DNA of 64,000 nt. It comes from Streptomyces sp. NRRL F-2664. GTDB taxonomy: Bacteria > Actinomycetota > Actinomycetes > Streptomycetales > Streptomycetaceae. Shown piece after piece: positions 37,701 through 45,332 of this stretch. The notes beneath the pieces were generated by a model, which worked only from the letters and a program-made list of their open reading frames with translations, was not told the origin of the DNA and did no database searches. Every line of letters begins with the position of its first letter. The stretch's first letter is position 1. The stretch is taken from the NCBI RefSeq assembly GCF_000719345.1, contig NZ_JOFX01000029.1, positions 1 to 64,000 on the forward strand, in the 5' to 3' direction. A program made the position numbers and the translations under genes.

Positions 37701-37858
37701 CCGCCCGTGTCGGGGCCGCCGACGGTGGCCGCGAGTCCGGAGGCGACCGCGGCCAGCGCGGTGCCGGCGGGCGCGGTGACGAGCACGTCACAGCTCGCGG
37801 GGGCGGTGGCGGCCGGGTGGCCGCCGCGCGACCCGAGGACGGTCAGCCGGATCTGCAT
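34751..37858 (-). CDS. FHA domain / FtsK-like ATPase protein
   Basis: A 1035-residue protein starting MQIRLTVLGSRGG. An N-terminal beta-rich region is followed by a canonical FHA domain at about 101-195 (IGRS at 123-126, SRMH at 139-142, DLGSTNGT at 158-165), a phospho-threonine reader. A ~150-residue Pro/Gly/Ala linker leads to tandem FtsK/EssC-like ATPase modules. The first is degenerate (LPAVGALGLAGPRARLSGAARWVVAQL near 400). The second has an intact P-loop GPAGSGRTELL near 716 and Walker B LVVLVDDLDAL near 872. There are no membrane helices, unlike FtsK. Divergent from the kinase gene pkaA, it is a plausible reader of PkaA/PkaB phosphorylation. Its role is otherwise unknown. Confidence 0.88.
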   Translation of the reverse strand: MQIRLTVLGSRGGHPAATAPASCDVLVTAPAGTALAAVASGLAATVGGPDTGGTVVLYAGSERLDLQRRVLGEPPLVDGAVLALNAPLPDVLPEDGLGAPQLHVVAGPDAGGVHLLHDGRIRIGRSGDADVPLDDPDVSRMHCAVTVIHEGRVAVADLGSTNGTTLDGAPVGDQPVALPAGALLRVGESTLRLAPAHPPVLPVVPDQEGHLALPAPAAAAAPVAPAVPGAPVPPGSGAPGPAGAFGVGPGTAAGARGPAGSGTGPYGGGPAPHLPSADPAAAPAAEPYGPAGAAAPGVTGFPGASGPAGPEAGAPPGSGRRRGGLGAWARKWVRGEDVEQAAPEAVTTAAAPHPDDPAALLLAAIGPTGRLWSRTSPRADRAALLEIGLGAGSRVSLPAVGALGLAGPRARLSGAARWVVAQLAGLHAPGQLEIVLVCADRARPLADRRRDWGWLGWLPHVRPGHGQDCRLLLAYDRDQATARTAELTRRLDDGPLGAHWASASAEQVREAAEAHPGPYTLLVLDGDPGTGALRDLTGRLASHGPAAGIHVLALAEAPAATPASPVAETYEAACAATPAFRDCGAVALLSGDVATAVRTFAVRGGRPVPTGGTAVSDAVSAAWAERFARALAPLRPTDGGAGGTSRPTAAALPATARLLDELGLARATPASLMARWAAATDQGQGRGGLAEVVLGAGRRGPVGTELVHDGPHLIVEGPAGSGRTELLRSVAASLAAGARPDRLGLVLLDGAGGERGEGLLPCTELPHVSAHLVASDPLRMREFAQALGAELKRRAELLDGVPFAEWHAQREVSGRMVAPRRPAPGEVRGDGPAGGPPGHDEPVRTGTLRLRAAATRTDPVGPSPLPRLVVLVDDLDALVAPGLGSAGRPAAGSVVRALEAVARDGARLGVHLVASTSRPDRTADTGPARLAALRVELEAPDQPGPGRGVLRFADGRTVPFQAGRVTGRIPRTATLRPTVVPVEWERMGDPPARRPVRELGNGPTDLALLASALDRAAHLVSAIPVLFPPAPQDAR

Positions 37859-38169
37859 CGCCGTCAGCGGTCCCTTCTGCGCGGTGCGCGGTGTGTGCGC
37901 CCGGCAGGGGTCCCGTGACACGGCTGTCCGCTCGCCCCCCGCCCGGCACGGACGCGTCGTCCGGTCAGGTCTGCCCGGAAGGCGGGGCTCCCGTCCCGTG
38001 CCGTTCCGTACGGGTGCATCCTCGCACCTGTCGCGGCCAACACGCCCGGCACCCGGCAAAGAATGATCTTGATCTGTCGCGGGCCGGGCCGGGGTCCGGC
38101 CGGATCCGGACACCGACTGGGGGAAAGTACGGGAAAATCGCCTCCGGCATACCCCGAAAACGTCACCCT

Positions 38170-38185
38170 CCGTACATATGTGCGG
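38170..38185. promoter_or_regulatory. Near-palindrome in the FHA-ATPase/pkaA divergent region
   Basis: CCGTACATATGTGCGG is an imperfect palindrome around a perfect ACATATGT core, AT-rich against its surroundings. It sits in the 435-bp divergent region 37859-38293. A TAGAGT hexamer at 38230-38235 may be the pkaA -10. No known regulator is assigned. Confidence 0.3.
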
Positions 38186-38293
38186 CAACCAACCTCGGCG
38201 GACCGGCGTCTTCCGGGGGGACACCCCCTAGAGTGGGCCGGAAAACCCACTCGACGGACGACCACAGCAGACGACAGCAGGGGAGCGCGAGAC

Positions 38294-40078
38294 GTGCGGC
38301 CAGTCGGCAGTAAATACCTGCTCGAGGAGCCGCTCGGGCGCGGCGCCACGGGCACCGTCTGGCGTGCCCGCCAGAGGGAGACCGCCGGCGCCGAGGCGGC
38401 CGTCGCGGGGCAGCCCGGCGAAACCGTGGCCATCAAGGTCCTCAAGGAGGAGCTGGCCCAGGACGCCGACATCGTCATGCGCTTCCTGCGGGAGCGCTCG
38501 GTCCTGCTGCGCCTGACGCACCCCAACATCGTGCGCACCCGCGACCTCGTCGTCGAGGGCGACCTCCTCGCCCTCGTCATGGACCTGGTCGACGGCCCCG
38601 ACCTGCACCGGTACCTGCGCGAGAACGGCCCCTTCACGCCGGTCGCCGCCAGCCTGCTGACCGCCCAGATCGCCGACGCGCTCGCCTCCAGCCACGCCGA
38701 CGGCGTGGTGCACCGCGACCTGAAGCCGGCCAACGTGCTGCTCGACGAGCGCGGCGGCCGGATGACGCCGATGCTCACCGACTTCGGCATCGCCCGCCTC
38801 GCCGACTCCCCGGGCCTGACCCGCACGCACGAGTTCGTGGGCACTCCGGCCTACGTCGCACCCGAGTCCGCCGAGGGCCGCCCGCAGACCTCCGCCGTCG
38901 ACATCTACGGCGCCGGCATCCTGCTCTACGAGCTGCTCACAGGCCGCCCGCCGTTCGCCGGGGGAACCGCCCTCGAAGTGCTCCACCGCCACCTCAGCGA
39001 GGAGCCGCAGCGCCCCTCGACCGTGCCCGAGCCGCTGTGGACGGTCATCGAACGCTGCCTGCGCAAGGAGCCGAACGAGCGCCCCAGCGCCGCGAACCTG
39101 GCCCGCGGCCTGCGCGTGGTCGCCGCCGGCATCGGCGTGCACTCCACGTCCGCCGAGGTGGAGGCCGCGCTCGGCGTGGGCGCCCTCCTCGCCCCCGACC
39201 CGTCGCCGGCCCCCGTGCCCGAGACCCCCGGGGCCGCGGACCCCACCCAGGTACTGCCGTCGGGCGCCGGCTCCCCGTCGGGCGCCTATGACCCGAACGC
39301 CATGACCAGCGTCATGCCGCCGGTCGGCGCCGCCGACGCCACCTCCGTGCTGCCCATGGGGTCTCCCCGGCCCGGAGGTCAGGGGCAAACCGCGGGCTCC
39401 GACGCCGACCCGACCTCCGTCATGCCGCCCGTGCAGCAGCCGGACGCCCCGCACCCGTGGCAGACGCAGATGCGGGCCGCCCGCGACCGCAACGAGCAGA
39501 CGCAAGTCCAGTACCTCGGCCCCGAGGACGACCCGCTGCGCCGCCGCCCGCAGCGCCAGGCGCCTCCGCCGCCGCAGCACCGGCCCCAGCAGCCCCAGCA
39601 GTACCGGCAGGGACCGCCGCAGCAGTACCAGCAGTCGCAACAGCCGCAGCAGCCCCAGTACCGCCGGCCGCAGCCGCCGCCGCAGTACGCGCCGCCGCCC
39701 CCGCAGCACTACCAGCCGCAGCAGCGCCAGCCGCAGCAGTACCAGCAGCCCCCGCAGCAGCAGCCGCAGTACCGGCAGCCCCAGCAGCCGCAGCAGGCCC
39801 CGCCGCAGCCCCCGGCTCCCCGTGAGCCGCGCGAGCCGCGCCGCCGCAGCGCCAACCCGGTGCGGATCCCCGGCCTCGGCTGCCTCAAGGGCTGCCTGGT
39901 GCTGATCCTGGTGTTCTTCGTGGCCGGGTGGCTCGTCTGGGAGCTGACCCCCCTCCAGGAGTGGATCGGCACCGGCCGCGGCTGGTGGGACCAGGTGTGG
40001 ACCTGGGGCAGCGACGCCGTCGACTGGGTCACCTCCGTCGGCGACTCGGCGGGCTCCTCCGGTTCCTCCGCGCCCTGA
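38294..40078 (+). CDS. pkaA: Membrane Ser/Thr protein kinase PkaA
   Basis: A 594-residue kinase starting at GTG (VRPVGSKYLLEEPLGRGATG) with a GGGGAG Shine-Dalgarno. The kinase domain is residues 1-~275: Gly loop, VAIK Lys48, catalytic HRDLKPAN with Asp142, DFG at 163-165, activation loop THEFVGTPAYVAPES. A linker with repeated TSVMPP/TSVLP/TQVLP motifs could be phosphorylated. Residues ~420-520 are an extreme Pro/Gln-rich tract with many QQY units. A single transmembrane helix at ~531-551 and a short Trp/Ser-rich external tail end the protein. Gene order with pkaB matches the pkaA-pkaB pair of S. coelicolor. The substrate is unknown; the adjacent FHA protein is a candidate. Confidence 0.93.
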   Translation: MRPVGSKYLLEEPLGRGATGTVWRARQRETAGAEAAVAGQPGETVAIKVLKEELAQDADIVMRFLRERSVLLRLTHPNIVRTRDLVVEGDLLALVMDLVDGPDLHRYLRENGPFTPVAASLLTAQIADALASSHADGVVHRDLKPANVLLDERGGRMTPMLTDFGIARLADSPGLTRTHEFVGTPAYVAPESAEGRPQTSAVDIYGAGILLYELLTGRPPFAGGTALEVLHRHLSEEPQRPSTVPEPLWTVIERCLRKEPNERPSAANLARGLRVVAAGIGVHSTSAEVEAALGVGALLAPDPSPAPVPETPGAADPTQVLPSGAGSPSGAYDPNAMTSVMPPVGAADATSVLPMGSPRPGGQGQTAGSDADPTSVMPPVQQPDAPHPWQTQMRAARDRNEQTQVQYLGPEDDPLRRRPQRQAPPPPQHRPQQPQQYRQGPPQQYQQSQQPQQPQYRRPQPPPQYAPPPPQHYQPQQRQPQQYQQPPQQQPQYRQPQQPQQAPPQPPAPREPREPRRRSANPVRIPGLGCLKGCLVLILVFFVAGWLVWELTPLQEWIGTGRGWWDQVWTWGSDAVDWVTSVGDSAGSSGSSAP

Positions 40079-40238
40079 CGCAGGCCCGCGTAGCGCCGAC
40101 TTCGTGGATTTGTCGACATCCGGGGCGTGATTTCGCCCGCAGAAGTGAAGGTCGTCGCGAATCGGGCCCCCTGCCGGCCTCGTAAGCCCCCGCGGCCGCG
40201 TAGCTTTGGGGCGTACGCCAGCCACTGAGGGAGCAGTC

Positions 40239-41489
40239 GTGGCACGGAAAATCGGCAGCCGGTACACCGCGCACCAGATCCTGGGGCGCGGCAGCGCGGG
40301 CACGGTGTGGCTGGGCGAGGGGCCTGACGGGCCCGTCGCCGTCAAACTGCTGCGCGAGGACCTCGCGTCCGACCAGGAGCTGGTCGGACGCTTCGTGCAG
40401 GAGCGCAGCGCCCTGCTCGGCCTGGAGCACCCGCACGTCGTCTCCGTCCGCGACCTCGTCGTGGACGGCAACGACCTCGCCCTCGTGATGGACCTCGTAC
40501 GCGGCACCGACCTGCGCACGCGGCTGGACCGCGAGCGTCGGCTGGCCCCCGAGGCCGCCGTCGCGATCGTCGCGGACGTCGCCGACGCGCTGGCCGCGGC
40601 GCACGCGGCCGGCGTCGTCCACCGGGACGTCAAACCCGAGAACGTCCTGCTGGACATGCAGGGCCCGCTCGGCCCGGGCGGTTCGCACCCCGCCCTGTTG
40701 ACCGACTTCGGCGTCGCCAAGCTGATCGACTCGCCGCGGCGGGCCGCCGCCGGCCGGGCCACGGCCCCGACGACCCGCATCATCGGCACCCCGGACTACC
40801 TGGCGCCGGAGATCGTGGAGGGCCTGCCCCCGCGGGCGGCCGTGGACATATACGCCCTGGCCACCGTCCTGTACGAGCTCCTGGCCGGCTTCACCCCCTT
40901 CGGCGGCGGCCACCCGGGCGCGGTGCTGCGCAGGCACGTGACGGAGACGGTCGTACCGCTGCCAGGGATCCCCGACGAGCTGTGGCAGCTGATGGTGCAG
41001 TGCCTGGCCAAGGCGCCGGCCTCACGGCTGCGGGCCTCGGAGCTGTCGGTCCGGCTGCGGGACCTGCTGCCGATGCTGGCCGGGATGCCGCCGCTGGACG
41101 TGGACGAGCCGGACGACGCGGAGCCGGAGCCGGCAGCCGCGGAGGAACAGTCCGCCGACCCGGTGCGGCGGCGGGGCGTGGTGCCGCTGGTGCCGGGGTC
41201 GGCGACCGACTCCAACCGGGACACCCACACCTCGATGCGGGTGCCGGGTCCGGACGAGCTGGCCGGCGGGGCGCTGGGCACGGCCCGCGTACCGAGGCCC
41301 GCCGGCGGCCACCGGCCCGGCTCGGCCCGGCACCGGGCCGAAGCCGCCCGCAAGCGGCGCCTGACCTTGTCCGCGGCCGCCGTCGCCCTGGCGGCCGCGG
41401 TCGGCCTGGGCAGCTGGCTGGCCCTCTCCGGGGGCGACGAGCCGGAACCCCGGCAGGACAACAAGCAGTCGGGCACCCGCCACCCGTAG
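40239..41489 (+). CDS. pkaB: Ser/Thr protein kinase PkaB
   Basis: A 416-residue kinase starting at GTG (VARKIGSRYTAHQILGRG) preceded by GAGGGAG. Kinase motifs are VAVK Lys36, HRDVKPEN (Asp130), DFG 156-158 and an activation segment TRIIGTPDYLAPEIVEG. A linker rich in Glu/Asp/Ala and Arg follows, then one membrane helix near 378-400 (LSAAAVALAAAVGLGSWLAL) and a short polar tail. The length matches S. coelicolor PkaB. It lies 160 bp after pkaA with its own possible promoter region. Paralogous kinases side by side may share or cross-phosphorylate targets. Confidence 0.93.
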   Translation: MARKIGSRYTAHQILGRGSAGTVWLGEGPDGPVAVKLLREDLASDQELVGRFVQERSALLGLEHPHVVSVRDLVVDGNDLALVMDLVRGTDLRTRLDRERRLAPEAAVAIVADVADALAAAHAAGVVHRDVKPENVLLDMQGPLGPGGSHPALLTDFGVAKLIDSPRRAAAGRATAPTTRIIGTPDYLAPEIVEGLPPRAAVDIYALATVLYELLAGFTPFGGGHPGAVLRRHVTETVVPLPGIPDELWQLMVQCLAKAPASRLRASELSVRLRDLLPMLAGMPPLDVDEPDDAEPEPAAAEEQSADPVRRRGVVPLVPGSATDSNRDTHTSMRVPGPDELAGGALGTARVPRPAGGHRPGSARHRAEAARKRRLTLSAAAVALAAAVGLGSWLALSGGDEPEPRQDNKQSGTRHP

Positions 41490-41501
41490 CCGTCGGTGCG
41501 C

Positions 41502-41558
41502 CGCCGGGGTTCGAGGGCTCCGCCCCCGAACCCCGTTCCTCGACCGCCGGACGGGCCG
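41502..41558. repeat. Diverged intergenic repeat, copy C
   Basis: GCCGGGGTTCGAGGGCTCCG, then CCCCCGAACCCCG, then CGACCGCCGGACGGGCCGG has the same architecture as copies A and B (18641, 26101) but is clearly diverged. It lies in the convergent gap between pkaB and the oxygenase gene. Confidence 0.4.
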
Positions 41559-41628
41559 GACGATCAGGGCGGAGCCCGGGAAGCCCCGCGCAGCGGACGC
41601 GCCACCCGGCCCGGGAGGAAACAGGTCC

Positions 41629-42630
41629 CTAGGCCGCGACCAGTTCGGGGTGCCAGCGCCGTGCCACGGCCGGGTGGGCGCGGACCCAGCCCTTCAGCTC
41701 GTTGCGGCCGTATTCGGCGTGCAGCGGGTTCGACGCGTCGTGCGCGACCCCGGGCGCCGAGCGCAGGTAGTCGCCCGGCACGGTCTCCACCACCGCGTCC
41801 AGCCGCGGGTTGTAGAAGAACGGCACCGAGAACCGCTCCACCGCCCCCGGCGGGCTGACCACCCGGTGGTCGGTCGCCGTCAGGTAGCCCTCGGTCGCGA
41901 TCTCCAGCAGCTCGCCCAGGTTGACGACGAACGCCCCCGGCATCGGCGGCACGTCGACGTAGCCGCCGTGGCGGACGACCTGGAGGCCGCCCACCGAGTC
42001 CTGCAGCAGCAGGGTGAGGAAGCCGTAGTCCTTGTGCGCGCCGACGCCCTGGTCGGCGCCGGACGGGGCCGACCCCGGGTAGCGGATCAGCTTGGTGTGA
42101 AGGTGCGGGCGGTCGGCGAAGGCCGCGTCGAAGAAGTCGGCCGGCGCGCCGATCGACACCAGGATCTCCCGGAGCAGGCGGTGCGCCACCGCCGCCAGGC
42201 GCGACTGCCAGTCGAGGACCACCGTACGGAGCTCCGGGAGCGCGGCGGGCCACTGGTTGGGCCCTTCCAGCCACAGGTACGCCGGGTCGTCCGGGCCCAC
42301 CTCCGGAGCCGGCCGCTCGGCGCCGACGTCGAGCTGGTCGCGCCAGTCGGAGGCGCCGCCGGTCAGCTCGTGGCCGATCCGGGTGTAGCCGCGGAAGTGC
42401 GGGGAGTTCAGATTGCTCACGGCCAGCCGGTCGGCTTCCGGCAGGGCGAAGAAGGCCCTGGTCAGCTCCAGGATCCGGGCGCTCTCGGCGGCTGTCACAC
42501 CATGCCCGGTCAGGTGGAGGAAGCCGGTGTCCCGGGCGGCTGCGTGCAGGTTCTTGAGGAAGTCGGCCCGCTGGGCCGGGTCGTCGGCCTGCGAGAGGTC
42601 CAGGACGGGGAGAGGGTGCGCGGACGGCAT
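41629..42630 (-). CDS. Isopenicillin N synthase-like Fe(II)/2OG-type oxygenase
   Basis: A 333-residue enzyme of the isopenicillin-N-synthase / 2-oxoglutarate oxygenase superfamily, starting MPSAHPLPVLDLSQADDPAQ with GGAG 5 bases before the ATG. The N-terminal DIOX_N region is RDTGFLHLTGHGV. The iron ligands are His199 and Asp201 (AHKDYGFLTLLLQD) and His255 (TATDHRVVSP). The co-substrate motif is Arg266-x-Ser268 (ERFSVPFFYNP). Such stand-alone proteins are common in Streptomyces and are not evidence of penicillin synthesis, since no ACV synthetase is nearby. A short leader peptide encoded 134 bases upstream suggests attenuation control. Confidence 0.92.
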   Translation of the reverse strand: MPSAHPLPVLDLSQADDPAQRADFLKNLHAAARDTGFLHLTGHGVTAAESARILELTRAFFALPEADRLAVSNLNSPHFRGYTRIGHELTGGASDWRDQLDVGAERPAPEVGPDDPAYLWLEGPNQWPAALPELRTVVLDWQSRLAAVAHRLLREILVSIGAPADFFDAAFADRPHLHTKLIRYPGSAPSGADQGVGAHKDYGFLTLLLQDSVGGLQVVRHGGYVDVPPMPGAFVVNLGELLEIATEGYLTATDHRVVSPPGAVERFSVPFFYNPRLDAVVETVPGDYLRSAPGVAHDASNPLHAEYGRNELKGWVRAHPAVARRWHPELVAA

Positions 42631-42655
42631 GACGGCTCCGTTTCGGATGTCACGG

Positions 42656-42746
42656 GGTCCTGTTCCCCAGAGGTGGCGGGGGCCGCGGGTGGGGTGGGGC
42701 CGCCGGCAGGGTTGGCGCCGGAGCCGCTCGGGCCGCGTACAGGACC
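42656..42746 (-). promoter_or_regulatory. Candidate attenuator helix between leader peptide and oxygenase gene
   Basis: ACAGGACC (42739-42746 on the plus strand) and GGTCCTGT (42656-42663) are perfect 8-bp complements. They flank a C/G-rich loop in the transcript, with the distal arm about 25 bases before the oxygenase ATG. The helix could switch with ribosome position on the leader peptide. Confidence 0.3.
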
Positions 42747-42764
42747 AAGTCGGATCGGGGTGGA

Positions 42765-42854
42765 TCAGGCTTGGGTGAGGTCCGGCGGCAGACAGCTCGT
42801 CGTCGTGACGCGCATGTAGTCCACATGGCGGCGCTTGACGAGGAGAAGGGTCAT
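42765..42854 (-). CDS. Cys-containing regulatory leader peptide
   Basis: A 29-codon frame begins MTLLLVKRRHVDYMRVTTTS, continues with a Cys codon (TGT) and ends LPPDLTQA. The core RRHVD followed by RV and a late Cys is the pattern of the short leader peptides frequently annotated in front of Streptomyces sulfur/cysteine-metabolism genes. A TACGCT hexamer (42866-42861) lies 12 bases before the ATG, implying a leaderless mRNA. The frame ends 134 bases before the oxygenase start. I infer Cys-dependent attenuation of that gene; translation itself cannot be proven from sequence. Confidence 0.6.
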   Translation of the reverse strand: MTLLLVKRRHVDYMRVTTTSCLPPDLTQA

Positions 42855-42945
42855 ACGGTGAGCGTACGCCCGTCCGAGCCGTCATCAGAACGGGTGATCC
42901 GGCCTGCCCGGACGGGCTTGCCCGAGGACCGGCTACGCTGGACCC

Positions 42946-44055
42946 GTGGCAGTCGTCGATGTTTCCGAAGAGCTGAAGTCCCTCTCCTCGACCATGGGGT
43001 CGATCGAGGCCGTCCTGGACCTCGACAAGCTGAGGGCAGATATCGCCGTGCTCGAGGAGCAGGCCGCCGCGCCGTCCCTGTGGGATGACCCGGAAGCCGC
43101 CCAGAAGATCACGAGCAAGCTTTCCCACCTCCAGGCGGAGGTCCGCAAGGCCGAGACCCTGCGCGGACGCATCGACGACCTCGGGGTGCTGTTCGAGCTC
43201 GCCCAGGAGATGGACGACGCGGACACCCTCGCCGAGGCGGAGGCCGAGCTGGCCTCCGTCCGCAAGGCGCTGGACGAGATGGAGGTCCGGACCCTGCTCT
43301 CCGGCGAGTACGCCGAGCGCGAGGCCCTGGTCAACATCCGTGCCGAGGCCGGCGGCGTCGACGCCTCCGACTTCGCCGAGCGCCTCCAGCGCATGTACCT
43401 GCGCTGGGCCGAGCGCCACGGCTACTCCACCGAGATCTACGAGACCTCGTACGCGGAAGAGGCCGGCATCAAGTCGACCACCTTCGTCGTCAAGGCCCCG
43501 TACGCCTACGGCACCCTCTCCGTCGAGCAGGGCACCCACCGCCTCGTGCGCATCTCGCCCTTCGACAACCAGGGCCGGCGCCAGACCTCCTTCGCGGGTG
43601 TCGAGGTGCTCCCGGTCGTCGAGACCAGCGACCACGTCGAGATCGACGAGTCCGAGCTGCGCGTCGACGTCTACCGCGCCTCCGGCCCCGGCGGCCAGGG
43701 CGTCAACACCACCGACTCGGCCGTGCGCATCACGCACATCCCGACCGGCATCGTCGTCTCCTGCCAGAACGAGCGCTCGCAGATCCAGAACAAGGCCAGC
43801 GCCATGAACGTCCTCCAGGCCAAGCTGCTGGAGCGGCGCCGCCAGGAGGAGCAGGCCAGGATGGACGCCCTGAAGGACGGCGGCAGCTCCTGGGGCAACC
43901 AGATGCGCTCCTACGTCCTGCACCCGTACCAGATGGTCAAGGACCTGCGCACGGAGTTCGAGGTCGGCAACCCGCAGGCGGTCCTCGACGGTGAGATCGA
44001 CGGCTTCCTGGAGGCCGGAATCCGCTGGCGCAAGCAGCAGGAGCAGAGCGCGTAG
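42946..44055 (+). CDS. prfB: Peptide chain release factor 2
   Basis: A 369-residue class I release factor recognising UGA/UAA, with GTG start ([18 protein letters not shown]). The discriminator tripeptide SPF is at 204-206 ([14 protein letters not shown]), and the catalytic GGQ at 249-251 ([19 protein letters not shown]). The N-terminal helical domain is complete. The frame is continuous: there is no in-frame UGA near codon 25 as in the autoregulated E. coli gene. TACGCT lies 12 bases upstream of the GTG, so the message may be leaderless. A bidirectional terminator follows. Confidence 0.98.
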   Translation: MAVVDVSEELKSLSSTMGSIEAVLDLDKLRADIAVLEEQAAAPSLWDDPEAAQKITSKLSHLQAEVRKAETLRGRIDDLGVLFELAQEMDDADTLAEAEAELASVRKALDEMEVRTLLSGEYAEREALVNIRAEAGGVDASDFAERLQRMYLRWAERHGYSTEIYETSYAEEAGIKSTTFVVKAPYAYGTLSVEQGTHRLVRISPFDNQGRRQTSFAGVEVLPVVETSDHVEIDESELRVDVYRASGPGGQGVNTTDSAVRITHIPTGIVVSCQNERSQIQNKASAMNVLQAKLLERRRQEEQARMDALKDGGSSWGNQMRSYVLHPYQMVKDLRTEFEVGNPQAVLDGEIDGFLEAGIRWRKQQEQSA

Positions 44056-44078
44056 CACGCTCCTGCCCGAGATCGCGG

Positions 44079-44113
44079 AAAGGGCCCGGACACCTGAGGT
44101 GTCCGGGCCCTTT
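44079..44113. terminator. Bidirectional terminator after prfB
   Basis: Perfect 16-bp stem AAAGGGCCCGGACACC / GGTGTCCGGGCCCTTT with a TGA loop. A-rich and T-rich ends in both directions serve prfB and the convergent small gene. Confidence 0.93.
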
Positions 44114-44187
44114 CGCTGCATGTGATCGGTACGCGGCGCGGGCACCGACGAGCACCGGCACCGCGAGCCCGTCCGGGCACGGCTCCG

Positions 44188-44379
44188 CTAGGCGGTCTGC
44201 TGTGCCACCAGCACCAGTGCTGCCACAAGGACCACCATGAGCACGATGAGGGCCATGGGGTTCAGGCCGGAGAAGGGGCCCTCCTGCTGGAGGCGCTCCC
44301 GGTTCGCCCGGCACACCGGGCAGCGGCCCTGGCTGACGGGAGCGGCGCAGTTCGCGCACACGAGCCGGTCATATGTCAT
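44188..44379 (-). CDS. Small zinc-ribbon membrane protein
   Basis: A 63-residue protein starting MTYDRLVCANCAAPVSQGRC. Two CxxC pairs (CANC and CPVC) form a zinc-ribbon-like N-terminus. A short charged helix leads to one C-terminal transmembrane helix (ALIVLMVVLVAALVLVA). A good Shine-Dalgarno (AGGAGGAG) lies upstream. No family function is known to me; the design suggests a tail-anchored adaptor with a metal-binding cytoplasmic knuckle. It is divergent from ftsE and convergent with prfB. The 247-bp region to ftsE (44380-44626) is a divergent promoter region. Confidence 0.78.
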   Translation of the reverse strand: MTYDRLVCANCAAPVSQGRCPVCRANRERLQQEGPFSGLNPMALIVLMVVLVAALVLVAQQTA

Positions 44380-44626
44380 GCGCTCCTCCTCTCGTCCCCT
44401 CGGTCTTCCTGCCGCCTACTACTGCCTACAACGGCGCGGGGAACCGGACCGTTCCCCCTACCACTGTGCCAGCTCCGCCGACATTCGGCGCGGCCCGTCC
44501 GGGCAATCGCGGTCCGGACCCTCCAGCACGACGGGATAAAGCGGACAACTCCGGATGCCGGGTCCCCACCTCGCGCCCGTTCGCGTATGGTCACGCACAC
44601 CTACTCCCGGCGACCGTGGTGCACCC

Positions 44627-45316
44627 GTGATCCGATTCGACAGCGTCTCCAAGTCCTACCCGAAGCAGAGCCGTCCCGCACTCAGAGAAGTCTCCCTCGA
44701 CATCGCGAAGGGCGAGTTCGTCTTCCTCGTCGGCTCCTCCGGTTCCGGCAAGTCCACGTTCCTGCGGCTCATCCTGCGCGAGGAGCGGGCGAGCCACGGC
44801 CAGGTGCACGTCCTGGGCAAGGACCTCGCCAAACTCTCCAACTGGAAGGTCCCGCAGATGCGGCGCCAGTTGGGGACGGTGTTCCAGGACTTCCGCCTGC
44901 TGCCCAACAAGACGGTGGCCGAGAACGTGGCCTTCGCCCAGGAGGTCATCGGCAAGCCCCGGGGCGAGATCCGCAAGGCCGTCCCGCAGGTCCTGGAGCT
45001 CGTCGGCCTCGGCGGCAAGGAGGACCGCATGCCCGGCGAACTCTCCGGCGGTGAGCAGCAGCGCGTGGCCATCGCCCGCGCCTTCGTCAACCGCCCCGCC
45101 CTGCTGATCGCGGACGAGCCCACCGGCAACCTCGACCCGCAGACCTCCGTCGGGATCATGAAACTGCTGGACCGGATCAACCGGACCGGCACCACCGTGA
45201 TCATGGCGACGCACGACCAGCAGATCGTCGACCAGATGCGCAAGCGCGTCATCGAACTCGAACAGGGCCGACTCGTACGCGACCAGTCGCGCGGCGTCTA
45301 CGGCTACCAGCACTGA
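44627..45316 (+). CDS. ftsE: Cell division ATP-binding protein FtsE
   Basis: A 229-residue ABC ATPase starting at GTG ([20 protein letters not shown]), the usual FtsE length. Walker A is GSSGSGKST (36-44), the signature is [14 protein letters not shown], Walker B is [12 protein letters not shown], and the H-loop is [11 protein letters not shown]. With FtsX it forms a transmembrane machine that activates peptidoglycan hydrolases at division or during growth. FtsX follows 16 bases downstream. The frame is open further upstream, but family members start here. Confidence 0.97.
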   Translation: MIRFDSVSKSYPKQSRPALREVSLDIAKGEFVFLVGSSGSGKSTFLRLILREERASHGQVHVLGKDLAKLSNWKVPQMRRQLGTVFQDFRLLPNKTVAENVAFAQEVIGKPRGEIRKAVPQVLELVGLGGKEDRMPGELSGGEQQRVAIARAFVNRPALLIADEPTGNLDPQTSVGIMKLLDRINRTGTTVIMATHDQQIVDQMRKRVIELEQGRLVRDQSRGVYGYQH

Positions 45317-45332
45317 AAGGCCCTTGAGAGTC

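Noticed and set aside
41629..42630. Evidence for beta-lactam biosynthesis from the isopenicillin-N-synthase-like gene
   Set aside because: No ACV synthetase, acyltransferase or cephalosporin genes are nearby; the superfamily is broad and common in Streptomyces.
42946..43030. Programmed frameshift site in prfB
   Set aside because: The reading frame is continuous from the GTG with no in-frame UGA early in the gene.
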